NCBI GenBank assembly: GCA_017446265.1
Contig: JAFSRD010000008.1
Span: 24,175-88,174 of the forward strand
Reading direction: 5' to 3'
DNA: 64,000 nucleotides
Source: Treponema sp.
GTDB lineage: Bacteria > Spirochaetota > Spirochaetia > Treponematales > Treponemataceae
The position numbers were made by a program, and so were the translations under genes. Below the pieces are notes generated by a model. It was not told the origin of the DNA and ran no database searches. It saw only the letters and a program-made list of their open reading frames with translations. This document shows, in pieces, positions 17,913 to 27,593 of this stretch (the stretch's first letter is position 1; each line of letters starts with the position of its first letter).

Positions 17913-18809
17913 TTATTCTGTAATTTCAACGCGCCACTGGCCACCATACGATATGCCATATGTAGCTGCAAAATCGTCCATGTTGATTGCAAATGAAAGG
18001 CAGTCGAGCGAATTGTAATACATCACGCACGCGCCTTCAGGCACATCGCTGAATGTGTTGCCGAATGTGATACGCCCTGAATATTTTTTTATGTCACCTT
18101 CGTAAATCGTCACCGCATATTCTTTTCCTGCTTCAAGATGCATATTTGCTGCAACAGCGCGCGTAACATTTGTCCACACATTGCCGTACTGTACATCAAG
18201 AATCGGAATAGTGCCTGAAAGTTTTCCATCTTTAAAATCAGGTTTTTGATATGGAATCATTTCGCATGTGCCGCCTGCAACTTTCCGCCCTACTTTCTCA
18301 AATTTAATAACGCCACCTGCAAGCCGCGCGCCAGTGTACGCGTAGACATCTCGCCCATGAAACGTATATGACGCTTCACTGTTTTGCCGACGGTTTACTG
18401 CTTCATCAATAATACGTATTTCTTCAATTCCAAATGCATCAGCAAGCAGCGTTAATGTGCCGTTATCCGGCGTAACGATAAACTGCCCATTTTTCAACTT
18501 TGCCACAACAGACGCGCGTTCAGAGCCAACACCTGGGTCAACAACTGAAACGAACACTGTACCTTTGGGCCAGTATTCAACTGTCTGATACAGCCGATAC
18601 GCGCCATCCCAAATGCTGTACGGAGGAATCTCATGCGTTAAATCAAAGAGCTGCACTTTTTTGCTCGCGCTCACTGCAACGCCTTTCATTGCCGAAACCG
18701 CACCGTCTTTCAAACCGAAGTCAGATTGAAACACGACAATGCCAGAAACTTGCGCAGACGCAATAGCAACAAAAAGAGTACATATAACCATCAAAAAGCA
18801 TCTTCTCAT
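17913..18809 (-). CDS. Exported SAM-hydroxide adenosyltransferase (SAM hydrolase, DUF62) family protein
   Basis: 298 residues. A signal peptide (MRRCFLMVICTLFVAIASAQ) precedes a domain of the S-adenosyl-L-methionine hydroxide adenosyltransferase/fluorinase family. Visible family motifs are FQSDFGLKDG, DLTHEIPP, VVDPGVGSERASV, TPDNGTLTLL and FHGRDVYAY. Cytoplasmic members hydrolyse SAM to adenosine and methionine; export is unusual and leaves the substrate open. The ATG at 18809 has GAGGTAG upstream; a longer frame to 18935 would run into tpiA. It follows tpiA by 28 bases and probably shares its transcript. Confidence 0.85.
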   Translation of the reverse strand: MRRCFLMVICTLFVAIASAQVSGIVVFQSDFGLKDGAVSAMKGVAVSASKKVQLFDLTHEIPPYSIWDGAYRLYQTVEYWPKGTVFVSVVDPGVGSERASVVAKLKNGQFIVTPDNGTLTLLADAFGIEEIRIIDEAVNRRQNSEASYTFHGRDVYAYTGARLAGGVIKFEKVGRKVAGGTCEMIPYQKPDFKDGKLSGTIPILDVQYGNVWTNVTRAVAANMHLEAGKEYAVTIYEGDIKKYSGRITFGNTFSDVPEGACVMYYNSLDCLSFAINMDDFAATYGISYGGQWRVEITE

Positions 18810-18837
18810 TTTTCTACCTCGCTTATCGTCTATTTTC

Positions 18838-19587
18838 TTATATAATGCAGATAGGCACAAACGTCTCCGCTTTGAGCGCCGCTCCGCCGATGAGTCCGCC
18901 GTCAATATCTTTTTGCGCAAGAAGTTCCTCAGCATTCGACGCTTTCATTGAGCCGCCGTACTGAATAATCGTATTTTCTGCAATGCGCTCGTCATACAAT
19001 TTTGCAATATGTGCACGGCAAAACGCGTGAATAGCTTGCGCATCTTCGGGTGTCGCTGTCTTCCCTGTACCGATTGCCCACACTGGCTCATACGCAATCG
19101 TTACGTTTTTCATCTGCTCTGCTGTTACACCTGAAAGCCCCGCATCGAGTTGGAATGCACACACGCTTTCTGCCTTGCCTTCTTCACGCTCTGAAAGCAA
19201 CTCTCCGATGCACAGCACTACTTCAAGACCAGAAGCGAGCGCTTTGCGTACCTTTGCATTGATGAGCATGTCGCTTTCACCAATTTCATGGCGGCGTTCA
19301 CTGTGCCCGATAATCACCGACTGCACGCCTATGTCTTTGAGCATTGCAGCAGAGACTTCGCCCGTGTGTGCCCCGTTCTCTGTTGCTGCTACGTCTTGTG
19401 CGCCAAGCAAAATGTTTGAGCCTTTTACAACGTGTGCCACTGCATCAAGATAGACAAACGGCGGGGCTATCATATATTTATTTTGCCTGCCCTGCAATGA
19501 TTTTACAAGGTCTTGTGCAAGCGACACCGCCTCGTCTTTAGACGTGTTCATCTTCCAATTTCCTGCAATATAATGCGTTCGTGCCAT
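18838..19587 (-). CDS. tpiA: Triosephosphate isomerase
   Basis: 249 residues, standard length. It interconverts dihydroxyacetone phosphate and glyceraldehyde 3-phosphate. Signatures: AGNWKMN with the catalytic Lys, IIGHSERR with the catalytic His, AYEPVWAIGTGKTATPEDA with the catalytic Glu, and QYGGSMKASNAEEL near the C-terminus. The ATG at 19587 has AAGGAG upstream. It lies 106 bases after pgk in the same direction, with a hairpin between them. Confidence 0.97.
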   Translation of the reverse strand: MARTHYIAGNWKMNTSKDEAVSLAQDLVKSLQGRQNKYMIAPPFVYLDAVAHVVKGSNILLGAQDVAATENGAHTGEVSAAMLKDIGVQSVIIGHSERRHEIGESDMLINAKVRKALASGLEVVLCIGELLSEREEGKAESVCAFQLDAGLSGVTAEQMKNVTIAYEPVWAIGTGKTATPEDAQAIHAFCRAHIAKLYDERIAENTIIQYGGSMKASNAEELLAQKDIDGGLIGGAALKAETFVPICII

Positions 19588-19622
19588 TGATATTCTCCTT
19601 ATTAATTTATTCGTGCGGAGAG

Positions 19623-19665
19623 TTCAATACCTCCGACGTTTTGCATCGAAAAAAATGGTATTGAA
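19623..19665 (-). promoter_or_regulatory. Inverted repeat between pgk and tpiA
   Basis: TTCAATACC (19623-19631) and GGTATTGAA (19657-19665) form a perfect 9-bp stem with a 25-base loop in the pgk-tpiA spacer. No U-tract follows, so it looks more like a processing or stabilising hairpin than a terminator. An 11-base direct repeat (CGTGCGGAGAG) occurs on either side. Confidence 0.4.
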
Positions 19666-19693
19666 TCTGACTGCAACACCTTTAGGGAACAAC

Positions 19694-20992
19694 CTACCTC
19701 GCCACGTGCGGAGAGGTTGTTGATTTTGTTGCTAAAATTGCAATTCCTGGAAGCGTTTTGCCTTCAAGAAATTCAAGCGACGCACCGCCGCCTGTAGAGA
19801 CATGGCTCATCTTGTCTGCAAGGTTAAATTTATTAACTGCTGCAACAGAGTCGCCGCCGCCCACGACAGTCATAGCTCCACGTCCTGTCGCTTCTGCAAC
19901 CATGCGCGCCACTGCTTCCGTACCTTTTGCGAACGCGTCAAACTCAAACACGCCCACAGGTCCGTTCCACACAATCGACTTCGCTTCGTCAATCGCTTTT
20001 TTGTACAGCGCAAGCGTTTTTGGTCCTGCATCCATAGCCATGAGATTGTCGGGAATGTCCACATCATCAACTGCAACAGCGGCGGCGGCAGCATCAAACG
20101 AGGCGGCTCCAACATGGTCAACTGGCAAAATGATGTCAACGTTTTTCGCCTGTGCATCGCTCAGCAATTTTTTTGCCGTATCGATAAAATCATCTTCTAC
20201 GAGCGACTTGCCTATGGCATGTCCTTGCGCTTTCAGGAATGTGTACGCCATGCCACCGCCAATGACGAGCGACGACGCGTTTTTCAAAAGGCTTTCAAGC
20301 ACTGCAATCTTCGACGAAACTTTTGCACCGCCAATAATCGCAACCATCGGTTTCGGAGGATTTTTGAGCATAGGCTCAAGATAGTTCACTTCTTTTTCCA
20401 TGAGGAAGCCGCCGACAGGCTCTGTGCTCATAAACTTTGCGATTGTTGCAGTAGACGCTTGGTCGCGATGCGCAGTGCCGAACGCGTCGTTTACAAAAAT
20501 GTCGCCATATGAAGCAAGCTCTTTCGCCATGCTTTCGCGCTCTTCTGGTGTTTTTGCTGTTTCTTCTTTATGAAAGCGCACGTTTTCAAGCATCATAATG
20601 CCGCCGTCTGCAAGCGCATCAATTGCAGTTTTTTGACCGAGCGCATCCGGAGCAAACACCACATTTGTTCCGAGCTTGGTTTCAAGATAGGAGGCGACAG
20701 GAGCCATTCTGTTTTTGCCAGCGATAAACTGCTCTTTGTCACTCTCGGAAAACTGCTTGCCTGCTTTTTCAGCTTTGTCTGCTGCCTTTTTCCAGTCTTT
20801 TGCTGGGTCACCCAAGTGGCTCATAAGCACGAGGCTTCTCGGCTTTTGCTCAAGAATATATTTGATAGTGGGTAATGCTGCCATAATACGCGTGTCGTCT
20901 TGTACAATGCCGTCTTTCATAGGCACGTTGAAGTCAACACGCATGACAATCCGTTTACCTTTTAAATCAACATCTTTGACAGTTTTAATCAT
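19694..20992 (-). CDS. pgk: Phosphoglycerate kinase
   Basis: 432 residues, somewhat longer than the usual 390-420 because of an insert near residues 60-85 ([20 protein letters not shown]) and a short C-terminal tail. It makes ATP from 1,3-bisphosphoglycerate. Visible: RVDFNVPM at the N-terminus, [43 protein letters not shown] and the nucleotide loop [12 protein letters not shown] 20992 has TAGGAGG upstream. It heads a pgk-tpiA-SAM-hydrolase unit. Confidence 0.97.
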   Translation of the reverse strand: MIKTVKDVDLKGKRIVMRVDFNVPMKDGIVQDDTRIMAALPTIKYILEQKPRSLVLMSHLGDPAKDWKKAADKAEKAGKQFSESDKEQFIAGKNRMAPVASYLETKLGTNVVFAPDALGQKTAIDALADGGIMMLENVRFHKEETAKTPEERESMAKELASYGDIFVNDAFGTAHRDQASTATIAKFMSTEPVGGFLMEKEVNYLEPMLKNPPKPMVAIIGGAKVSSKIAVLESLLKNASSLVIGGGMAYTFLKAQGHAIGKSLVEDDFIDTAKKLLSDAQAKNVDIILPVDHVGAASFDAAAAAVAVDDVDIPDNLMAMDAGPKTLALYKKAIDEAKSIVWNGPVGVFEFDAFAKGTEAVARMVAEATGRGAMTVVGGGDSVAAVNKFNLADKMSHVSTGGGASLEFLEGKTLPGIAILATKSTTSPHVAR

Positions 20993-21026
20993 TTTTAAAA
21001 TCCTCCTAACATGAGTAATGTAAACC

Positions 21027-21055
21027 AGTATAATTCATATTGTGCAAGTTTTCAA
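21027..21055 (-). promoter_or_regulatory. pgk promoter
   Basis: On the minus strand TTGAAA (21050-21055), 17 bases, TATACT (21027-21032), then a leader of about 28 bases with TAGGAGG before the pgk ATG. A conventional leadered promoter, useful as contrast to the leaderless ones here. Confidence 0.65.
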
Positions 21056-21072
21056 CAGAGTGACACCATGCA

Positions 21073-21090
21073 ACGAACTTATTAGACAAC
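21073..21090. repeat. Fragment of the GCTGTCTA palindromic repeat (right end only)
   Basis: ACGAACTTATTAGACAAC differs at two positions from the right end of the repeat at 17882-17899 and is the only part present. It lies between pgk and the next convergent-side gene end. Probably a decayed copy. Confidence 0.5.
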
Positions 21091-21095
21091 CTTTT

Positions 21096-22178
21096 TTATT
21101 TTATGCGCCGTATGCTCTTGTTAAATTCTGCGCCTGAAACGCTGCCCTGCGGATTGAAGTTGCGCCCGTCTTTGAGCGACATAAGCTCATTCTCAACAAC
21201 ACCGAGCACAGCATCAAAATCCTCTGATTCAATGCTCACATCTGGAACAGGACTTGCAACGCTTGTACGCGTACGGTAACGTGTAGAATATTTTGCCGCT
21301 CCCAACGTGTCGCCTGTTGCAACTATGCGCATGTTCCACAAAAACCGCGCGCACAATATGCGTGTCGCAACTGAATCGGGCAGCACGGCGTTGTTCTGCA
21401 TGCCTGAAATGCTTTTTAACAATTCTGCATCGCGTGCCATAGCAAAAAGCCGCATACCCTTATATTTTTTTCCACCAGTATACACGTCAAAGAGTTGCGT
21501 TGCGTGCTGCGTTATTTCAAGCATCTGCAAGACTGTAAGCGAGTCAAGCGTTAATAATTTTGAAAGCGCAACATCAGAAGAAACGGTGTCTTTCAAATTC
21601 CATGCTTTGTCACGAAGCAAACTGTATGCAGCGCGATAAAAAGATTCAAGCAGCAAAAACGCCGTGTCAAAGCGCGCAGCGGCATCTGCATACTGCCCCG
21701 AAGCATATGCATCTAGTGCAGACTCAAGCACCAAGATGCCGTCGTCTTCGTGCGCGGCAAGCGCATTTTCAAAACGATTTTGAATGCCGAGCCTGTGCGC
21801 AAGCACAATAGCCTCGCTGTCTCCCGCATTGCGCTTGTTTGCTTCTTCGTAATACTTTTGCGCCTTTTCTTTATTGCTGCTGAGCAGATATGTGCGCCCT
21901 GCAAGTGCGTAAAGTCGAGCTGCAACTTGTTTTTCAAGTTCCAACACAGCAAGCCGCTTTTCAATTTCCGAGATGATATATGTCCGCACACTCGCAGTGA
22001 GTTTTGCATCTTCACCAGAAAAAGCAGCCGCATCGACGACAGCAAGCCGCGACTGCATTTCAAGAGAAAAGCCGTCGTCAACTATTTCATCGGGCGACAC
22101 ATATTTGTCACGTTGGAGCGTCATGCACGAGGAAAGCAGGAACAACGCAATAATATTAATAATTACTAATCTTTTCAT
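21096..22178 (-). CDS. Lipoprotein of unknown function with TPR-like N-terminal half
   Basis: 360 residues. MKRLVIINIIALFLLSSC is a classic lipoprotein signal. The next 200 residues are helical, with a TPR-like pair (RLYALAGRTYLLSSNKEKAQKYYEEANKRNAGD, ASGQYADAAARFDTAFLLLESFYRAAYSLL). The C-terminal third has no recognised motif. The ATG at 22178 overlaps the stop of the upstream gene as ATGA, so the two are translationally coupled. A longer frame starts at 22190. The pairing suggests that both proteins work in the same envelope process. Confidence 0.75.
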   Translation of the reverse strand: MKRLVIINIIALFLLSSCMTLQRDKYVSPDEIVDDGFSLEMQSRLAVVDAAAFSGEDAKLTASVRTYIISEIEKRLAVLELEKQVAARLYALAGRTYLLSSNKEKAQKYYEEANKRNAGDSEAIVLAHRLGIQNRFENALAAHEDDGILVLESALDAYASGQYADAAARFDTAFLLLESFYRAAYSLLRDKAWNLKDTVSSDVALSKLLTLDSLTVLQMLEITQHATQLFDVYTGGKKYKGMRLFAMARDAELLKSISGMQNNAVLPDSVATRILCARFLWNMRIVATGDTLGAAKYSTRYRTRTSVASPVPDVSIESEDFDAVLGVVENELMSLKDGRNFNPQGSVSGAEFNKSIRRIK

Positions 22179-24838
22179 TTTATATCCCACGCATACAGTT
22201 TTTTATCAAACGAGAGGACAATGCATTCGCCTTTTTTGTCGCCGTTGACATCTGCAATAACAGGAATGCCGCGTCCTGCAACAGGGAAGCCTGGCAGCAA
22301 TTCAAGAGACTGCGTAAATCCGTATACGACATTGCCATCTGCACACACATATACATTTGACGAGTCGGTAGAAATAAATCCTTCGCGTGCAGATGTTGCA
22401 TCGGGCAGTTTTACAGATGTATATGTGCCGTCGAGCGCAAAGCGATACAGTTCTGCGTCTTCTGCAAGCGCAAAGAAAAACGAGCCACAGGCAACAGCAT
22501 TTTTATAAAACACGTTGTGCGTTTCTACAGGAAATTCTGCAAGCGCAACGCCATCTTTAAAGAGATAGAAAAGCCCTGCTTGCGTGATAAACGCAGTGTA
22601 CTGTGCGCCACTTGCTTCCATAAGCGCAGGAGAATCAAACCCTATTCCGTCAATTTCAAGCGGATTCAGCAAATTGCTGATTTGCCCATCTTTGTTGATA
22701 AGATAAATTGAACCGATGAACGATTTTTCATACACGGCAGCAGTATTGCCAAGCACTGTCGGCGACGACATAATCTCCCCGTCAAGCGGAAGCTGTATTT
22801 CTGTGTAAGTGCCGTCATCTTTCACAACAACAATACGCGAGTTTTCAACTGGAATAAAGAGCGTTTTGCCAAGCGAGGCAGGCTTTGCAGATGGCACAAC
22901 ACCAGTGAGCACGGGAAAATTTCTGCTGACGACGGAAAGCTCTCTGTCAAGCAAATACACGGCGCCATTTGATGTCACTGCCCACAGCACGCCAGAACCG
23001 CCGCTTCTTTCCGCAGCAGGAGCTATAAATCCTTTTTCAGGCAACGAAAACTCCATCTGCTTCATCGAAGCAAGCTCTAGCGATTTTACAATTCTACCGC
23101 CTTCAATCCAGAACACTGCTCCAGGATTTTTACCCGGCTCTGTGGCGAGCACAAAATCGCTTGAACCGGAAAGCTGAATTGGAAAACCAGGCACAAGGCG
23201 CATGCTCGTAGACTGCGTTGCAATAGCAGAGAGCTCGCATGTGAGTACAGAATTTTTCAAACTGAAGTCGCAGCGACCGATGTTGTACAACTTGAGTATA
23301 TCTGAAAGCATTGTGCCGTTGTGAATAAAAAATGGAACGCTTCGTTCAAGATTGTAATACATGCTCACTGTCGATTCTGCACTTTGATTTTTTGAAACGA
23401 TTTTCCAGCTTTCGTTTCGCGCAAGCATGTCGCGCGTTTTTGTGGCGTTATAAATTGACGCAATATTTTGCGCCGACTCTGAAAAATAAATGTAGTTGTT
23501 CAAGACAAAAAAGTACGGACGCGGCAGCTCCAATTTGAAAGATTTTAACAATTCGCGCAAGATAGGCGGCATGTCTATCCGCGGCATGCGAATGCCACCA
23601 AGTATGAGATTTGTGTTATTTTCAATCGCAAATGATGCAAATATAGCGTCAAAAACATTTTTGCGTTGCGCCTCATCTTTAATCTGGACGACAAACACTG
23701 GGTCTGTGTTGCCTTCTATGCCGAGCACAGCAAATTCATTACCTGTCCAGGAAAACAAAATATCTTCAAGCGACAGTGAAAAAAGACGGCGGCACCACGA
23801 ATCTGCCCGCTGCCAAACGCGTTCAACGTCTGTTGTCTTTTGAATGAGCGGAAATGCAGCCGCTTTTAACTCGCTTAAACTTCCTGCGTTGAGCAACGTA
23901 TAATACTGGACGCTGCCGCCAAGCTGTGTAAGCAACGCGGGAAGTGCAGAATTTTTTTGCAACAGCGGCACAAGCGATGAACGAGTTCCTTCGCGTATGG
24001 CAAACGGAAATTCTGCTTTTATTTGAATGTCTGCATCTGTAATGCCAAATGAAATGACGCTTAAAGAATTATCAGAAAGCAATGCGGTAATCTCTGATGC
24101 GGCTTCATTTCCTATGGCAAATTGCTCTGCAAGTTTTTTTGCATTTGCAACAATGCGCACAGGCTCAGAACTTTTCTTTGTCAAAAGCTCTTTTTCTTCT
24201 TTTGGATACGGCGTTTCGTTGTCATTCAAAACTGCTTCCATGAGAAGCTCAAGCGTATTTGCAACAACGACGAGATTACGCCGCTGCTTGATATAATACG
24301 CGCTGCCGTCATCTGTTTTGAATTCAAAATGCGGAAACTCGCTGTCAGCGACATACACAATATTTTCAACATTCAAAAACCGCCCCGCAATATCTGCAAG
24401 GCGCGTTACCGCAGAAAGAAAGCTCATATCTATGACGGCAATATAATTTGCCTCATTGCCATGCGCATAAAATGCAACATCTGCACGGCGCGAAAACGCA
24501 GTCTGCACATGCGCGTTGTTCCGCAATTCAGACGAGCGCAACGACATGAACAGTGCGCGATACCCTGAAAGCGACGGGTCTGCAAGCAACGTATCTGCAA
24601 CTTTCAAATCGATTACAGGGGCAACAGCGTCCCACAGCGAATCGGTATGGATAAAGACAGCATACCCGTCAGGAAGCGCTTTAAGCGGAGAAATTTTATT
24701 AATAGTAGAAAATCCTATCCAGCCGAACAGCACAATAATGATTGCGAATAAAAAAATTACAATAGCTCTAAAAAATCGCAAAATAAACGGCAACTTTTTT
24801 TTTGTTTTTTTTTCACTCTTGCTTGGAACATCACTCAT
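22175..24838 (-). CDS. Large inner-membrane-anchored protein with C-terminal beta-propeller-like region
   Basis: 887 residues. A basic N-terminus (SEKKTKKK) precedes one TM segment (IVIFLFAIIIVLFGWIGFST), then a long extracytoplasmic part. Residues from about 560 contain repeated beta phrases of PQQ/FG-GAP propeller style: SSDFVLATEPGKNPGAVFWI, GVLWAVTSNGAVYLLDRELS, SPTVLGNTAAVYEKSFIGSI, GIPVIADVNGDKKGECIVLS. The last is a typical DVNGD FG-GAP end. The first half is unassigned. The start is taken as ATG 24838 because an extended -10 (TGC-TATACT) ends six bases upstream and overlaps the alternative ATG at 24856. Its product is probably periplasmic with a structural or binding role. Confidence 0.75.
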   Translation of the reverse strand: MSDVPSKSEKKTKKKLPFILRFFRAIVIFLFAIIIVLFGWIGFSTINKISPLKALPDGYAVFIHTDSLWDAVAPVIDLKVADTLLADPSLSGYRALFMSLRSSELRNNAHVQTAFSRRADVAFYAHGNEANYIAVIDMSFLSAVTRLADIAGRFLNVENIVYVADSEFPHFEFKTDDGSAYYIKQRRNLVVVANTLELLMEAVLNDNETPYPKEEKELLTKKSSEPVRIVANAKKLAEQFAIGNEAASEITALLSDNSLSVISFGITDADIQIKAEFPFAIREGTRSSLVPLLQKNSALPALLTQLGGSVQYYTLLNAGSLSELKAAAFPLIQKTTDVERVWQRADSWCRRLFSLSLEDILFSWTGNEFAVLGIEGNTDPVFVVQIKDEAQRKNVFDAIFASFAIENNTNLILGGIRMPRIDMPPILRELLKSFKLELPRPYFFVLNNYIYFSESAQNIASIYNATKTRDMLARNESWKIVSKNQSAESTVSMYYNLERSVPFFIHNGTMLSDILKLYNIGRCDFSLKNSVLTCELSAIATQSTSMRLVPGFPIQLSGSSDFVLATEPGKNPGAVFWIEGGRIVKSLELASMKQMEFSLPEKGFIAPAAERSGGSGVLWAVTSNGAVYLLDRELSVVSRNFPVLTGVVPSAKPASLGKTLFIPVENSRIVVVKDDGTYTEIQLPLDGEIMSSPTVLGNTAAVYEKSFIGSIYLINKDGQISNLLNPLEIDGIGFDSPALMEASGAQYTAFITQAGLFYLFKDGVALAEFPVETHNVFYKNAVACGSFFFALAEDAELYRFALDGTYTSVKLPDATSAREGFISTDSSNVYVCADGNVVYGFTQSLELLPGFPVAGRGIPVIADVNGDKKGECIVLSFDKKLYAWDIK

Positions 24839-24844
24839 GTTTGC

Positions 24845-24853
24845 AGTATAGCA
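24845..24853 (-). promoter_or_regulatory. Extended -10 of a probable leaderless promoter
   Basis: TGC-TATACT on the minus strand, then six bases to the ATG at 24838. It is identical in its nine -10 bases to the addA promoter. Confidence 0.55.
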
Positions 24854-24879
24854 CATTGTACAAAATTACAAAAGCCATA

Positions 24880-24908
24880 AAGACAAAAAACAAGAAAAAA
24901 AGTATACT
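24880..24908 (+). promoter_or_regulatory. Probable leaderless promoter of the 156-aa gene
   Basis: AAGACA (24880-24885), 17 bases, TATACT (24903-24908), six bases, ATG 24915. The divergent promoter at 24845-24853 is only about 30 bases away. Confidence 0.6.
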
Positions 24909-24914
24909 GTTTTT

Positions 24915-25385
24915 ATGAACGATGTAAGAAAACAACGGCAGTTTTTTACCCAATTCGGCAGCAAGGTAGGTGATACTGTTGACTCAGTTGAACTTGTTTG
25001 CATGAGCGCAGATAAAATTACCTATGATGCACTCAATCTGCGCGTACAGGGCGGGCGCACAGACATATGGGGCTTGCTCGTGTTTTGCAAAAATAGCACA
25101 TACTTTTACGTTATGCCGTACGAAAACTATATGACAACGCTCATCAGGCAGATGACACACGACGACATGCCGCAAGAACAACTCGTTGATTTGCGCGCAG
25201 TAGAAAATTTTTGCGTTGCGCTGCCGCAAAAAAAATGGTACAGTTTTTTGTTTTTCGATGCCAAGCATACGCTCGATGCATCATTTACGTGCAATGGAAC
25301 TGTGCATCACTTGCGCATGGCAACAAAGAACAGCGCAGGCTACATATATAAAAAATGGCCGCCTGTCATGCAGGCAGCCATATAG
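24915..25385 (+). CDS. Small cytoplasmic protein of unknown function
   Basis: 156 residues, no signal peptide or TM. It is rich in aromatic beta-strand-like phrases (YFYVMPYENYMTTLIRQM, WYSFLFFDAKHTLDASF) and ends in a hydrophobic tail. I do not recognise the family. A single gene with its own leaderless promoter, divergent from the large membrane-anchored protein and convergent with gap. Its last 30 bases double as the gap terminator on the other strand. Confidence 0.7.
   Translation: MNDVRKQRQFFTQFGSKVGDTVDSVELVCMSADKITYDALNLRVQGGRTDIWGLLVFCKNSTYFYVMPYENYMTTLIRQMTHDDMPQEQLVDLRAVENFCVALPQKKWYSFLFFDAKHTLDASFTCNGTVHHLRMATKNSAGYIYKKWPPVMQAAI
25350..25381 (-). terminator. Rho-independent terminator of gap, inside the convergent gene
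   Basis: Read on the minus strand: ATGGC, T, GCCTG, five-base loop, CAGGC, G, GCCAT, then a run of T. The GC-rich stem and U-tract make a good intrinsic terminator 35 bases beyond the gap stop. It lies within the last codons of the convergent 156-aa gene. Confidence 0.75.
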
Positions 25386-25415
25386 TTGCAATAACAACTA
25401 CAGATTGACAAACAA

Positions 25416-26495
<1,080 letters not shown>

Positions 26496-26503
26496 TTACT
26501 GGT

Positions 26504-26532
26504 AGTGTACGTTTTATGAAATGCCATGTCAA
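26504..26532 (-). promoter_or_regulatory. gap promoter
   Basis: Perfect TTGACA (26527-26532), 17 bases, TACACT (26504-26509), about 30-base leader with AGAGG before the ATG. The strongest -35/-10 pair in this part of the window, in keeping with high glycolytic expression. Confidence 0.75.
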
Positions 26533-26563
26533 TAGGAATGCAAAATCAGCAACTATGCACGAA

Positions 26564-27376
26564 TCAATTGTTATATGACACTCTTCCCAAAGCGCATTCA
26601 GGTTTGAGCGAATAGTAAATGATGTCGATTCTGCCATTCTCATCGACATGGAGCGTACAGTATTTTCCAGACGCTCCTGCAGAATTCAGATACGCCTCTG
26701 TGAGCGACGGAACTGAAATGCATGCAATCCCTTTATCTGAACTGAAATTCATCCAGTGCACATGACCATTTATGTACGCAATAACATGTGAATCTTGATG
26801 AAGAATGCGCAAAACTTCATCGCTGTTGCCTATGTTTTCCCGCCCTATCAAATTTTCTTTCTCAAGAATGGGATTCCCTGTCTGCGGTTGGCAGCTCAAC
26901 GCATGATGCCCAAAAACAAGTTTTGGAGAGTCGTCTTTTGAAACTGCTTTTTTGAGCCACTCTAGCTGCGGCGCAGAAACATGCCCTCCCCAATCCATGA
27001 CGATAGGATCGCATGTGTTGAGAAAAATACACGTAAATCCATTCATTTCAATCGTGTACATAAAACTTGGCATTTGATCTTTATCAAGATTGTCTTCAGG
27101 TAAAAGATTCTGCACATCGTGGTTTCCGAGTACAGAATACACAGGAACGTTGCACGCCGAAAAGAGCTGTCGTACAGTTGCAAGATGCGCTTTATCGCTT
27201 TCACTGTTTTCGGTATTTATCCTGTCGCCAAGTTCTATAACTGCATCACATTTTGAATTATTAACTTTTTCAACAAGTTTTCGAAGAAGCGGTTCCGCTT
27301 CTTCTCCCTGCCGATAGTCGTTTAATTTTCCAAAGTGTATGTCACCCACCAACGTTAAATCTAATGCACGTACCAT
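26564..27376 (-). CDS. Calcineurin-like metallophosphoesterase
   Basis: 270 residues with all five metal-binding blocks in order: VGDIHFGK (DxH), ELGDRINT (GD), VLGNHDVQN (GNHD), LVFGHHAL (GHH) and INGHVHWMN (GHxH). A two-metal centre would hydrolyse phosphomonoesters or diesters; the substrate is not evident. No signal peptide, so it is cytoplasmic. ATG 27376 has GGGGA upstream. It lies between the HD hydrolase gene and gap, separated from the first by a 217-base spacer that holds a repeat. Confidence 0.88.
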   Translation of the reverse strand: MVRALDLTLVGDIHFGKLNDYRQGEEAEPLLRKLVEKVNNSKCDAVIELGDRINTENSESDKAHLATVRQLFSACNVPVYSVLGNHDVQNLLPEDNLDKDQMPSFMYTIEMNGFTCIFLNTCDPIVMDWGGHVSAPQLEWLKKAVSKDDSPKLVFGHHALSCQPQTGNPILEKENLIGRENIGNSDEVLRILHQDSHVIAYINGHVHWMNFSSDKGIACISVPSLTEAYLNSAGASGKYCTLHVDENGRIDIIYYSLKPECALGRVSYNN

Positions 27377-27540
27377 ATCAATCCCCTACTTACTGCACAG
27401 CTCGTACGCACGGCAGCTTTCTGCACTGCAACACATGCTCCGTCACATTGCCAACACCATCACTCCGCATTTATTGCATCTATTGTATTTCGTCCTTATC
27501 AGTTGTGTCAACTGCTTGAAAGCAAAAATAATAGAAGCGC

Positions 27541-27574
27541 CCTGTTTTGAAGCTGATGTTTCCGAACAGATTTA
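27541..27574. repeat. Small hairpin repeat, copy 1 (GATGTTTCCGAACAGATT type)
   Basis: CTGTTTTGAAGCTGATGTTT followed by CCGAACAGATTTA folds into a short imperfect hairpin and matches the element at 58165-58198 nearly base for base. It is in the 217-base spacer between the HD hydrolase and the metallophosphoesterase. Nothing else is seen in that spacer. Confidence 0.6.
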
Positions 27575-27593
27575 ACAATTATTAATTATAAAA

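Noticed and set aside
24839..24856. Start of the large membrane-anchored protein at 24856
   Set aside because: This ATG precedes the likely transcription start given by TGC-TATACT.
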